From assembly GCF_029227915.1 (NCBI RefSeq), contig NC_079888.1:18146001-18210000 (forward strand): DNA of 64,000 bases, written 5' to 3'. The notes below the pieces were generated by a model that had not been told where the DNA came from, ran no database searches, and saw only the letters and a program-made list of their open reading frames with translations. The position numbers and the translations under genes are program-made. Below are positions 12,121 to 23,867 of the stretch, one piece after another. Each line of letters starts with the position of its first letter. The first letter of the stretch is position 1. The stretch comes from Hydractinia symbiolongicarpus (lineage: Eukaryota > Cnidaria > Hydrozoa > Anthoathecata > Hydractiniidae).

Positions 12121-12660
12121 GTTGAGTATTTTCGAATGTTTACGTTTATTCGAACGTTCTCGGAAAATTTGATTGGTTTTTTTTTTCACGTGACCAGTCT
12201 ATATGACGCCGTATTAACCGACATCAAAACAAAACAAAAACAAAACAAGAAAGTTAATTTTAAATGTCAAACATCTTGAGCTCAAATAATAACCAACTTG
12301 ACGTACATAACCAATCGACAGCTCTTAATACTTCCAGTTCCACGCAGTCTTCAACCCTCTCTTCATTTTTTTCCGGAGGAAATTTTAACAATTGTACATT
12401 TAATTTTAATACGAACACTCCACCAGCGAAACGACAAAGAATTGAATTTTAAAACTGTTTTGAAAATATTCTATTTTTAAAAGTTGTATTGTATTGTTTA
12501 TTTTTGAACGAGTTGTGGATCGAATGTCTGTGTACGTTCGAAATATAAAGAAAGTTACATGGTTTCCACCTAAGCCTTGTTTTTGTTAAAGACCCCTGGA
12601 CTCTAAAACCTTTTTTTCATTAATGGTTATGAAATAATCAGTGGGGTAATAAATGACTTA
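12105..12660. mobile_element. Small putative element with short inverted ends
   Basis: Imperfect inverted ends, TTATTAACCCCACTG at 12108-12122 and CAGTGGGGTAATAA at 12639-12652, flank the 62-codon ORF at 12264. This suggests a short non-autonomous element or gene-bearing insertion. The ends are short and the assignment is tentative. Confidence 0.35.
12264..12452 (+). CDS. Small Ser/Asn-rich protein, unknown
   Basis: A 62-residue frame with a good ATG preceded by an A-rich leader. It is rich in Ser, Asn and Thr, with an NFNNCTFNFN stretch and a basic PPAKRQR tail resembling a nuclear localisation signal, ending IEF. No domain is recognised. It lies in intron 3 of the b561 gene on the same strand and within a possible small element. 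It could be a chance frame, but the orderly composition and bipartite layout (polar head, patterned middle, basic tail) argue for a real small protein. An overlapping 60-codon frame at 12298 is a shadow. Confidence 0.35.
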   Translation: MSNILSSNNNQLDVHNQSTALNTSSSTQSSTLSSFFSGGNFNNCTFNFNTNTPPAKRQRIEF

Positions 12661-12793
12661 TTAACCTTATTAGCCTGTCTATACGGGAAAATATAGACCT
12701 CTGTCACTCGCATGGACCTCACTGCGTTCGGTCCATGACGTCATGACCTCGGTCTATATTTTCCCGTATAGACCGGCTAAACGGTTAATAAGC
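12656..12793. repeat. 138-bp palindrome with nested hairpin
   Basis: The arms contain GTCTATACGGGAAAATATAG at 12677-12696 and its exact complement ending at 12773. Outer parts (CTTATTAACC / GGTTAATAAG) also pair imperfectly. The loop contains a second hairpin, ATGGACC...GGTCCAT. Confidence 0.85.
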
Positions 12794-13561
12794 CATTAGT
12801 AATAACCGTGGTTGATTTGTCCGTGTAGTTATACTTTACAATAAAACACAGTAAAAACATGACCGTGCTTTACAAAACACAGCTGATTTTTTTTGCAGCG
12901 TTTTGTGTAGTTCTGTTCTGCAAATTAATCTTTTACTGCCACGATAAATAAATGATGGCTCACCCAATACTAGATAATGATGTTGTGTTAAGCTCTATAT
13001 CAATCATGTCTTTTGAATCGTTTTCTGCTACATTTTTTTTCGACATCCTTTATTCCTCAAAATTGACTTTTTTAAGGATACTGTTATATTTCTCCCGTGT
13101 GGTGCGAGGATACTATTGAACAGATCTCTTTGTATTTAATTTTTGGACGAAACTTATAATAATAAACTACAAGGTCCTCTAAATCATCGGTTTAGAGGTT
13201 TATACTCTAAACACCATTGAAGGAATATTATGTGATCAACGTCTAATATGTGTCCTGTAAGCAAAATAAAGGACCAGATAACTTTATAAAACGCAGCCGC
13301 ATAATATAACGAAAAGCAGCAAGGAACATGATAAAAATGCGGCTGCATTTTGTAAAGAGTGGCCCCGTTTTATAATTAGCAGCCGCGTTTTATTAAAAAA
13401 TGTATTTTAACGATCAAATCAGCCACGGTATGTTATTACCAAAGAAAAATACTTGAAGCAATTGGTTGAATGTATCTTTTATGTTTGATGTTTTGTATAT
13501 AACCTGCAAAACACTCTATTTTTACACGTCACGTTGAAATTTTATGTTTATGTTTCTTCAG

Positions 13562-13682
13562 GTTATCACTGACGTCATTCAGTTACGAAGGTTTGCTCAC
13601 AAACATGCTCAGTTTGTTTCTCCTCGCGTTTGGCTGTATGGTATCCACAGTATTGTTGCATCCAATATATCGATCAACATAA
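13562..13682 (+). CDS. CYB561: Cytochrome b561, exon 4 (last)
   Basis: Acceptor TTTCTTCAG at 13561; one base completes the split Ala codon, then the frame gives helix 6 (LLTNMLSLFLLAFGCMVSTV) and a short tail ending YRST with TAA at 13680-13682. The EGLLTN motif before helix 6 matches the usual E-G-x-L-x-N region of the family. This frame is offset from a longer overlapping frame at 13544 that has no such features. With this exon the protein has all six predicted helices. Confidence 0.82.
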
Positions 13683-14244
13683 ATTTGGACGCGAGAATTT
13701 TGTCGATGAGGTTAACGAAGTGTATCGTGTAAATAGGAGTAAGGAAACAGACACTTCCGGAATTTCTTTTCTTCCTATACTGCAGCTATTTCTTTAAAGA
13801 TGAAAACAGATAAATTAAAATCCTCATCGAAAGTTAAAAATGTGTAAATTTTTAAAATCATAACACAAATAAATGACTTGTAAAAATGCTATATTAAATA
13901 TTGTTGTATTTCATTTTTGTTTGTAACCAGACCTCATAAAAGAAATGAAAAACTAAGAAGCATTTGGTCGTGGAAATAATATCTCAAGCAATACGACTTT
14001 CTACATCTGATATAAGTTAAAATTTACAATGCATTTATCTATGCTAAACTCAAAGGTGAGAAAATATTACAATCTAAAAGCTTTTAAAAAAACATGAAAT
14101 TCAGGAAGTGTCTAACTGATTTCAATATGTGGTTGATTGTAAATGTTATATTCGTTTGCAAATTAGGGTTTCCTTATTTTCATAAATATAGTAAATAACG
14201 CCAAAATACCTGGTGTTATCGTCACGTAAAAAAATAAAACAAAA

Positions 14245-15185
14245 AGTGATGATAATAGCGATAAAACAAGAAGTAACGATAGTAGCGATAAAAACAAGAA
14301 GTAACGATAGTAGCGATAAAAACAAGAAGTAACGATAATGGCGATAAAAACAAAACGTAACGATAATAGCGATAAAAACAAGAAGTAACGATAATAGCGA
14401 TAAAAACAAGAAGTAACGATAGTAGCGATAAAAACAAAACGTAACGATAATAGCGATAAAACAAGAAGTAACGATAGTAGCGATAAAAACAAGAAGTAAC
14501 GATAGTAGCGATAAAAAACAAGAAGTAACGATAGTAGCGATAAAAACAAGAAGTAACGATAGTAGCGATAAAAACAAGAAGTAACGATGATAGTGATAAA
14601 AACAAGAAGTAACGATAATAGTGATAAAAACAAGAAGTAACGATAATAGCGATAAAAACAAAACATAACAATAGTAGCGATAAAAACAAGAAGTAACGAT
14701 AGTAGCGATAAAAACAAGACGTAACGATAATAGGGATAAAAACAAAAAGTAACAATAATAGCGATAAAACAAGAAGTAACGATAGTAGCGATAAAAACAA
14801 GAAGTAACGATAGTAGCGATAAAAACAAAACGTAAGGATAATAGCGATAAAAACAAGACGTAACGATAATAGCGATAAAAACAAAACGTAACGATAATAG
14901 CGATAAAACAAGACGTAACGATAATAGCGATAAAAACAAGACGTAACGATAATAGCGATAAAAACGAGAAGTAACGATAATAGCGATAAAACAAGAAGTA
15001 ACGATAATAGCGATAAAAACAAAAAGTAACAATAATAGCGATAAAAACAAGAAGTAACGATAATAGCGATAGAACAAGAAGTAATGATAATAGCGATAAA
15101 AACAAGACGTAACGATAATAGCTAGAAAACAAAAAATAACGATAATAGCGATAAAGCAGAAAGTAACGATAATAACGATAAAACC
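14245..15185. repeat. 28-bp minisatellite, about 34 copies
   Basis: Unit AGTAACGATARTAGCGATAA plus AAACAAGA, 27-28 bp, with scattered variants (AACGT for AAGT, lost A). Because 28 is not a multiple of 3 and the complement lacks stops, all three minus frames stay open for 266-328 codons; the predicted peptides are repeats of one pattern and not proteins. Confidence 0.95.
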
Positions 15186-15817
15186 AACCTCGTTGCCAGG
15201 GTATTTTGCCTTGTTGATAAGTTGATAGCGGCGAAAAGGGCCTGGAACAGGCTGGTCACATGATCACAATAAAAAATTTATGAACAGTTCTTGCCCTTCA
15301 AAGATTTATTTCTGCCCTACCCGGGGTTTTAATGCAAATAAGAGTAAAACAAACATAACATGGCGGTCTATTTATTTTGTGGAGTGGATAAAAATACTAG
15401 CTAAGGTTTAGCATCGACTTTTTGAGAAGTATATTAAAAAAAAGATACTATTTTTAGTTTAACATGATGTAAAGCAAATTTTTCTCGATAATTAAATTGA
15501 TATATATATGCGATCTTTGTCTTTTCTTGCAGAACTACTTGTAGTTACTAGCTAGCTAGAGCGTATACCGTCACAATTACGTGAACATTTAACTAATAGC
15601 TAGTGGCCACATATATCGATGTTGTTAAAGTCATTACCCTACTTAGGTACAAAACTCAATGTTGTTAGTCAATGTTTGAGGTTTTTTTTATAAATATTTT
15701 GTTGACAAGCTGGCTGTGTTCTCCTTAAATCTTATGTGGGCAAATTAGCTAAATTATCTGTCACATTTCTAAAAATCATTTTGTTGGCTGAAAATTTTAC
15801 AGCTGACTTTAATCGCA

Positions 15818-16023
15818 AATCGGCAGGCAGAAAATGCAGACGGTAAGCCGTGTGCCAGTCTATTCCAAACTTTTGTTTTCAGGTAGAGACATATTTTGAG
15901 AATAAAATTAAAATATATATATAACTTGCATATAATTTAGATTTAGAACACAAAAAGTACAAAAATTTTTAACCATAATTTGACTTTTTTCACTTAAAGT
16001 CTGCATTTTTTTGCCTGCCGATT
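15818..16023. repeat. ~206-bp element with inverted ends
   Basis: AATCGGCAGGCAGAAAATGC at 15818 is mirrored by GCATTTTTTTGCCTGCCGATT ending at 16023 (one internal change). The ~24-bp arms enclose ~155 bp of AT-rich sequence, MITE-like. Confidence 0.55.
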
Positions 16024-16779
16024 TTCTGATTTTTTTTGGCCATGCACCAGAATCTTTAAAAAATGTAAACATTGGAACTCATGTATATAAGTAGGTAAAT
16101 ATGATGAGCTTATTTGATATATTAACCAGGCAGCTTCAGTTTTATGTTGCTTTTTACATGTAAGCTAATCTTAGTTGTCTTTGCTAAGAATGTGACTGTA
16201 ACTTATAGATAGATAGATAGATGTGCATATTTTACATGGCTAGCCTCACAAATATCGAGGGATATACCCTGTCTATTATTTCCAGGAGGGGCCATGGCGT
16301 AGATGGAGAGTCCTAGAGTATTTAATGCTCATTTTGAGCTACGCAGACCCAATTAGAGCCCGCACTCTACTAGACAACTCCCAGCAACATCCAACGGCCC
16401 ACACAGTGTGCCATCTTCCCAATTTCCCTCACATGGCTTGAGTTAACCCGGGGCTATGGTAACATTCACTCGCCCATGTTGAATCGCCGTCAAGAATTTT
16501 AATTGACATTTTAAGCTTAAATTAACAAGCCACAATAACTTTTAAAAAAGTATTACATAATATTTAAGAAGAGTTTAAGGACTGTTTTTAAGCAAATAAT
16601 GTATTTTTCACAATTTGTGTAACTAAACTTATATACATCGGTTACATGCAATAAGACGAAACAATTTTTATTTAACATGTAGTAATTCTGGTACCTTAAG
16701 TGTAGTGATTTTTGTTGTTCTAGATGTTCTGACTAAAATGTTTTTGTTTATGGCATTTTGTCTCAATTAAGAAAAGTTT

Positions 16780-18180
16780 CAACTTTTTTGAGGGAGTACA
16801 ACACCGAAAAAACTTGTTTTTTTTTATATTTTGTATAAATTCTTACCGGGCAGGACTCTGTACAACAATGACTGATCCCTCTCTATTTATAAATTTGATG
16901 CGTTCCAAATCACAGTTTTTTGAAATTTTGGGTAATATTTATATAATGAGTACAAGATGCAAATACTGATTTTTGTTGAATCAGAAGTATTTCCTACAAC
17001 CATTCTTTTTTTACACTTTTGTGGAGAAAAAGTGTATGCAATATCATCAGAATAACTGATTTTGTTGCAAACTGTTTTTCTTTTTCACATTTTGGATTGA
17101 AATATTGTTATAAAGGGCATATATCAATAGACATATATATATATATACCAAAATAATTAAATTCTGCAAACTTTGATTTTGTCGTTCACCTCTCATCTTT
17201 TATATTTTGATTAAACTTTTGAGGAAAACCATAGGAATTATTTAGAATTTGTATTTTGTGTTGCAAATTTAGTGCAAAAATTTAACTGTTGTGAGGGAGG
17301 ACCATATGCAATTATATATACTAAAAATAATAATTTGATATTTTACAAGTTGTATTTTTGTATGCACTTAAATGACTGCTTTTTCTGAGTTGAATTTGAT
17401 GGGTTTCATATCAATTTTGTGGAAGATTTTATGGCTGAAGACAATATAGAACATGCCAATTGAACTGATTTTTGTTCATATTTTGATTTGCTCCTCATAA
17501 ACCTTTGTGTTCTACATTTATTGTAAACTTTTGTGAGGAAGGACCATATATATATACAATGTTTTCAAAATAATGATTTTTGTTGATTTGAAATTTACTC
17601 CTTGCTCATTGCTTTTTCGACATTTCAGGTTAAAATGTTTGGTAAAGTCAGTACGGATCATTAGACAAAAAATTGTTTTGTTAACCGGTTAATTTTTACA
17701 TTTTGTGCATATTTTTGCGGGAGAGGATAGTATGCAACCGAATAAATGATTTTTCAAAGTTTAACTTTTTGTTTTTAGGTGTTTTGTGTTTGTTTAAGTT
17801 TGGCTTTTTGATATTGTTCAGGTTGTATTGTTGTATAAGCATTTAGGGAAAAGACAATGTTTAAAATGCGTAAAGAACTTATTTCATAGATCTGTGCTTA
17901 CTGTTGCAAGCCTTTCTTTTCGACACTTCAGATTAAAATATTGAAGGTTTTCAACATAATCACATAATAAGATGTATACATATTAGAGATATGTGTTATT
18001 TCTGACATTATTATTATTGTTGTCGTAACTGTCTGGGTTGTGACTGTCAATGTTGTAACTTTCTACTAACTAGATTTTACACCTTGCATGCCATTGTTTT
18101 TCATATTTTGTCTGAAGTTTTGTTGGGAGGATTTCATGCAATTTGACATTTGATATTTTGTGTTAGATTTTAAGAACTTT
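16780..18180. repeat. Diverged repeats around a TTTGTGAGGGAGGACCATATG core
   Basis: Variants of TTTTGTGAGGGAGGACCATA appear near 16788, 17020, 17210, 17285, 17525, 17700 and 18115, commonly next to ATTTTTGTTGA and TTTGATT words. Spacing is 75-400 bp. Probably an old, decayed tandem array. Confidence 0.45.
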
Positions 18181-18354
18181 TTTGTTAAATTATGACTTAT
18201 ATACTTTCTTTTTATGCATTTTCAGATTATTTTTTTTAGTAAAAGGCATATTCAATATACTGAAATATTTGCTGATGTCATCAAAATTCAAATGACAGAA
18301 CTTTTCAATTGTTTTTCTGCCTAAGTGGATTTTTCCACGGGCATAATCGACTAG

Positions 18355-18907
18355 TCTATATAATAATACGGAGCTTCTGTCTGTGACTTTTGCGAAGTGG
18401 ATAAAATTTCTTTGATAAAGTCTATAAAACATCGCCTATAAATTTGTTCTGTAAATTAGCAAACTTTGACGGTAAAGCAATATTGACTTCAAAGGAAAGT
18501 ATATTAAGATTAGTGAAGCCAATGCATTGCACTTTTAAAATTAAGGCTTAACAACCTGGAAACGGGTGGAAATAACTCACGTCATCTCCTGCGTAGGTAA
18601 CTAGGGACCACCTGGGACCAATTTGGGTAAGTTTCCTAAACCTGAGTCCCCGAATCCGTTTCGGAATGGGTTGATGACGTCATCAAAAAACCTTCAAACC
18701 CTAATATCTCTGCAACCGTTTGTCAAAATTACGCGATCCTATACATTTTCTTGATCAGCGTTTCAAGATCAATACGATGAAGGCAACAGGCATACACATT
18801 TCTAAAAAAAAAGTGTTCTGACATGTCTCTGCCGACGTTATCAAAATTTAAATGACGGTTGTTTTTCTCTGTTATCCTGCCTAAGTGTATTTTTCTACGG
18901 GCCTTAT
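18355..18907 (+). mobile_element. Helitron-like unit A
   Basis: Begins TCTATATAATAATACGG directly after a CTAG at 18351-18354 that closes a previous unit (hairpin GTGGATTTTTCCAC then GGGCATAATCGACTAG). The 3' hairpin of this unit is weakened (GTGTATTTTTCTAC) and its CTAG is missing at the junction with unit B. Internal sequence includes TGATGACGTCATCAAAAAAC and CAACCGTTTGTCAAAA words shared with units B-D. Confidence 0.6.
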
Positions 18908-19641
18908 CTATATAATAATACGCCAGTTCCGTGTCTCTGTGACAGGCAAAGTGGATATCGCCATTTTCCTTTGATGTAGCCTAAAATGCGATGTCTAATA
19001 TGTTAAATTTTCTGACATTACGGCGCGACGTCAATATCACTACTTTAACGTCAACATCTTTTATATAATTAATGAAGCCATTACAGTGCACCTAAAACTT
19101 TGAGGGCAAATAACTTGGAAACGAGGTGGTGACGTCAATGATTTTTTACCGCGTGGGTAACTAGGGACCACATGGCACCAATTTGGGTAAGTTTCCCAGA
19201 CTTGGGTCTCCTAATCCGTTTCGGAATTACCGGGTTGATTATGACGTCATGTAAAAACCTTCATAGCCTAGTATCTCTGCAACCGTTTGTCAAAAGTACA
19301 TGATCCTATACATTTTCTTAATCAGCGTTTCAAGATCTATACGATGAAGGCAACAGGTATATAAATTTATAAAAAAATATTTTAGGTTTTTACGAACCAT
19401 TGCTGACGTCAGCATAATTTTTAAACCTTTATATCTTCTTAACCGGTGGTCAATAGCACATGACATTATACTGTTTCTCATCAGCGTTTCAAGCTCTGCA
19501 AGTTACAGGAAACGGATATACAAATTTCGCGAATTTGTTTTGGTTCATGCACTGGCTGATGTCAGCAAAAAACCTAAAACAACCTTTTTTTTATATTATT
19601 CTTCTGCCTAAGTGGATTTTTCCACGGGCCTTATCGACTAG
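18908..19641 (+). mobile_element. Helitron-like unit B
   Basis: Starts TATATAATAATACGCCAG, ends with GTGGATTTTTCCAC, GGGCCTTATCGA and CTAG (19638-19641). The 3' part repeats a ~130-bp module (TCTGCAACCG..., then TATCTTCTTAACCG...). No coding capacity. Confidence 0.65.
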
Positions 19642-20036
19642 TCTCTATAATAATACGCCAGTTCCGTGTCTCTGTGACAGGCAAAGTGAATGTGCTTATT
19701 TTCCTTTGATCTTTTCGAAATTTTCTTTGGAGTAACCCAAAATGCATGTCTAATATGCTAAATTTTCTGACGTTATTTTGTGGGGTTTGACTGGCCATTG
19801 CTGATGTCAGCAAAATTTTGAAACCCTTATATCTCATTAACCGCTCATCAAAAGCACATGATCATAAACATTTTATTGATCAGCAGATTAGGCTCTACGC
19901 AATAGAGGCGACGTGAAAACAAGGTTCTAATTATTTTTTTTGTGAATGGGTTGCTGACTTCATCAAAATTCGAATGACGCTTCTCTTTTATATTTATCCT
20001 GCCTTAGTGGATTTTTCCACGGGCTTTATCGACTAG
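19642..20036 (+). mobile_element. Helitron-like unit C
   Basis: Starts TCTCTATAATAATACGCCAG at the base after the preceding CTAG and ends GTGGATTTTTCCAC-GGGCTTTATCGA-CTAG at 20036. Shortest of the tandem units. Confidence 0.65.
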
Positions 20037-20665
20037 TCTATATAATAATACGCCAGTTCCGTGTCTGTAACAGGCAAAGTTGATATGCTTATTTTTCTTT
20101 GAAATCGCCGAAAAAAGCATGTCTCAAATGTTAAATTTTATGACGTTACGGGGCGACGTCAATAACACTACTTTAAGGTCAATATCCTATATTATAATTT
20201 AATGAAGCCATTACAGTACACCTAAAACTTTGAGGCCAAATAACTTGGAAACGAGGTGGTGACTTTAATGATTTTTCACCGCGTGGGTAACTAGGGACCA
20301 CCTAGGATAAATTTGGGTATGTTTCCCAAACCTGAGTCACCAAATCCGTTTCGGAATAGACGAGTTGATGACGTCATCAAAAAACCTTCAAACCCTAATA
20401 TCTCTGCAACCGTTTGTCAAAATTACGCGATCCTATACATTTTCTTGATCAGCGTTTCAAGATCTATACGATGAGGCAACAGGTATACAAATTTCTAAAA
20501 AAAATTCGGTTTGGACAGGGTCATGGCTGACGTCAGCAAAGTCTTTAAACCCTTATATCTCATTAACCGCTCATCAAAAGCACATGATCATATACATTTT
20601 CTTGATCAGCGCTTTAATTTATTTTAGTGGATTGTTTGCTGATGTCATCAAAAGTTTTATCCTGC
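20037..20665 (+). mobile_element. Helitron-like unit D, 3' end decayed
   Basis: Starts TCTATATAATAATACGCCAG. Internal sequence closely matches units A and B (GAAGCCATTACAGT, GGTAACTAGGGACCACCT, CAACCGTTTGTCAAAATTAC). It ends near ATCCTGCCTGAGT without the hairpin and CTAG. Confidence 0.55.
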
Positions 20666-20700
20666 CTGAGTAAAGTAAAATAAAACACCAATGGCTGCTC

Positions 20701-21524
20701 ACATTATTATTATTGTTATTGTTATTATTATTATTTATCTGAATATTTATACAGGATAGCTACTTTACTGTTGACAACACTGTTACCAATGTGAGTCCTA
20801 TGTTCTGAATGCATACAGTATGTTCACACCGGCATTGCTCATCCAATTTGCCTCACATGGCATGGGTTGAAATGCAACCGCGGTAAGGAGACTTGTTAAA
20901 CCTGCCCGCTTTGTGGACCGAATTACGGAACTTGTGAATACAAAGCGAACTTCATAACTACAAGGTTACTCACCTGGTTACAATGCCAAAATGACTACAA
21001 ATGAAACTTAAGAGGAGGTCTAACTGAAAAAAAACAACACGTTGATAAGACGCTGAATAAAAGAACCAGTCGACTAAATTAGAATGAAAACAAACAAAGG
21101 AACCCGCCGATTAAACTCAATTTCCGTGCAATTTTCAAACTTGCAGTTTTCAAAAATAGTATCATTTTTGATCAGACGCAGAGAAAAAAGCAGTTTAACC
21201 AACAAAAACCGGAAATGTGCTGATTCCCATAAATCCTGGAACAGTTCGCCTAAAGTTTAATTTTAACAAAGAAATTACCCGCTGATTAAACTCACTTTAC
21301 GTGCATATTTCGACATGCGGTTTTCACCAATAAAGGGCTTTTAGTTTTTTTTACAAATAGCATCAGTTTTTATGATTAGGCAAAAGCGGTTTAATCACCG
21401 GAAACCGAAAATCCGCAGATGCCCGTAAGTCCCAGACCAAGCCGCCGAAAGGTGAATGCTTTCTTTGTTTACATTGAACTTTAGTCAGCCGGGTTCGTAA
21501 TTTACTGGAAATTCACGCTTTTAA
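20701..21524. repeat. Left copy of ~0.8-kb direct repeat
   Basis: Starts in an (ATT)n tract and is highly similar to 29784-30558, sharing for example CACTGTTACCAATGTGAGTC and GAAAGGTGAATGCTTTCTTT. This copy has ~60 bp (about 20850-20908) absent from the right copy. Confidence 0.85.
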
Positions 21525-21579
21525 ATTCAGTTGAAGAAACTGCTTTTATTCAGCATCTAATCGAAAATGATACTTTTTG

Positions 21580-22000
21580 TGAAAACTACAAGTTTCATGT
21601 TTTTCAGCGGAGGAAACCACATGCCGAAAAACGCAAAGAAAGGGAGGTAATTTGCGGGTACTTTCTTTGTTTACATTGCATTTGAGACGGCCGGGTCCAG
21701 AACTTATGAAAATGCGCGTATTTTCGGTTTGCGTTGATTTAATTTGCGACAAGGTTTACACCTTCCAGCGATAAAAACCACATGTCATAAAACGAACGAG
21801 AAGTGAGTTTAACCCGTGGGTAATTTTGTTTGTTGACGTTGAAGGCCGTGTGTGGGATTTACAGGAATAAGTGCATCTCTGGTTTTCGTTAATCAAGGTG
21901 CTTTTACTCAGCGGCTAGTAAAAAATGATAACAGTTTCGGAAACTACAAGTTTCCTGCTTTCCAGCGATGAAAACCGCATGTCGAAAAAAAAATTTAAAT
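21580..22000. repeat. Tandem units extending the left direct repeat in inverted sense
   Basis: CAGCG(G/A)(A/T)GAAAACCACATG-like words recur at 21604, 21766 and 21961. They are the complement of CATGCGGTTTTCACCAATAA-type sequence at 21337, so units on the two sides of about 21540 face each other. Confidence 0.5.
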
Positions 22001-22502
22001 GGTCGTTTTTGTTTGCTAGTTTATTTTAAATTTATACTTGTGGGATGATAAACTTTAAAATGCAGTTTTATTATTTGCAAGCGTGCATCCCTACAAAAAC
22101 AGCCTCCACTCCAGTATTATCGTGAACTAAACTAAATACTAGTCATAAAGTCAAGATTGAAAGTGGGAAAAACAAATTCGTAAAAAAAAAGCAGATAACA
22201 TACGCTAGGGCCTGAGCAAAATGTATCCAACATCTTATCCAACATTTTGATTCGAATGTTGGATAAATATTAGATAAAAATTTTAATGTTGGGTAAAATC
22301 GAATTTTGCATTTGAGTTGATTTTTATTCAACCTAGTGTGTTCATTCATTCCACAATTCATAATGGATGATCTTGCAGCTGTCATCGTTTTAAATGAGTT
22401 GGTGATATTTTACAAATATTATTCAGAAACCGATTATTGAAGATAGACATGTTTCCTGCTACTATAATTACAAACATACCCACTCTATTATTTTGACAAC
22501 TA

Positions 22503-23867
22503 TTGCCGGACCAGACTACGAATGTTTTTATTTCTACAAAAAATCAACGTTGGAAGTTGCAGAATTCAACAAAAAGAGCTTCTACGACAAATTTACCTAT
22601 AAAAAAGGTATCATATTTTATACCGGTCGAATATTACCCTTCTGATGAAATCACAGTAATTGGCAAATTTACGGATGCGATGTTAGATCTTTTAACCACG
22701 ACATTTTGCATCCCAGTGGTAGATAAGCATTCTCCGGTAGCTTACAGTATCATAAATGAAGTTCACTGGCATAGCAAAGTTAAGCATTCGGGTGTTGAAA
22801 CTGTGTTGCGTGAGCTGTTGCAATTTCCGTTCATCATTGACGGAAGAGAAATTGTAAAAAGAATTAGGAAATCTTGTCAAAGATGTGGATATTTAAATAA
22901 AAAGTCGATAGAGGTAACGATGGGACTCATTTTAAAATCCAACAGCACCATTGCACCACCCTTCTATATCACGCAAGTTGATTTAGCTGGTCCATTTTCT
23001 GCCTTTTCGCAACATCACAAAAGAACGACAATCAAAGTGTTTTTGATGCACCGTAACATCAATGACGAGGATAAAAATGATGGAGGATTACAGTTCAGAT
23101 GCATTTGTTCAAGCCTTCATTCGTTTATCGTGTTAGGTCGGGTATCCAAAGAAATTGCTCCCGGATGAAGGCAGCCAACTAGTCAAAAGTTATTCAACCA
23201 TGAAATTTAATTTCAAAAATAAAAAACAAGTTATTTGTTGCATCACAGGTAGAGTTTGAAGTATGTCCAGTGAGAGGACATAATATGTATGGAACAGTGG
23301 AGAGGAAAATCCGCAAAATAAAGTCATCTGCGGAGAAAAAATACGGAAATGAGCGATTATCCATCATTCAATGGGAAACTGCAGTAGCATAAATTGCGAA
23401 CTGTATTAATAATATTCCATTAGCTTTAGGCAATATTATTTCAGATTTTGAGTCCATGGATCTTTTTACGCCCAACCGTTGACGACTTGGTAGAAATAAC
23501 GAAAGAAATCCGGATGGAGTCTTAACAATTTCACATAATCTTAAGAAGTTAAACGAGAACATTTTCAACAGATGGTTTGAAAATTGGTTGTTAGTTTATG
23601 CACTAAAGTTGTTGTACCAACCCAAATGGTTTAAAACTAATTACGATTTACAAAAAGGAGATGTTGTTTTATTTTTGAAACAAGATACATATGTCGCATC
23701 AAAATATCAATATGGAATGATAAAATCAGTAATGAAAAATAAGGGCGGAAGGATACGAAAAGTCAACGTAACTTATCGAAACTCTAACGAAGTTTGTTGT
23801 ATATATATTTTTAGTTCAACATGTAAAAAAGTCTTCCTCTCAAACTTAGAGGTGTAGTGAGAGTTGC
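22503..23867 (+). pseudogene. Retrotransposon integrase remnant (BEL/Pao-like)
   Basis: Integrases join element DNA to chromosomes. The remnant spans several frames. The first open stretch (to 23168) has an N-terminal zinc-binding region (HWHSKVKHSG ... CQRC) and the first catalytic Asp in TQVDLAGPF. The second Asp is in LPDEGSQLVK (about 23158-23190) in another frame, and the Glu in YGTVERKIR (about 23290). Downstream frames to 23857 give NPDG-type linker sequence and a C-terminal DLQKGDVVLFL motif like the SH3-like tail of BEL/Pao integrases. At least one stop at the codon after CETAVA-like sequence (23390) and several frame changes make it non-functional. No RT, protease or LTR was found nearby, so it is an isolated piece. 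Confidence 0.65.

Larger units (their letters stand above)
15186..18350. other. Non-coding repeat-rich stretch
   Basis: No gene supported. Contains a TAGA microsatellite at 16203-16222, an inverted-repeat element at 15818-16023, a GC-richer patch at 16245-16490 (possibly SINE-derived; TGGCGTAGATGG near 16291 resembles a pol III box A, but no box B is clear) and diverged repeats from 16.8 to 18.2 kb. Confidence 0.5.

Noticed and set aside
13544-13732. 62-codon plus frame over the last b561 exon
   Set aside because: The neighbouring frame from the splice acceptor at 13562 gives transmembrane helix 6 in correct phase; this longer frame has no features.
14146-15132. Three overlapping minus-strand frames of 266-328 codons
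   Set aside because: They are the translation of the 28-bp minisatellite in each frame; the peptides repeat a single pattern.
16245-16490. SINE with pol III box A
   Set aside because: A box A-like TGGCGTAGATGG is present but no box B or 3' tail could be recognised; kept only as a remark.
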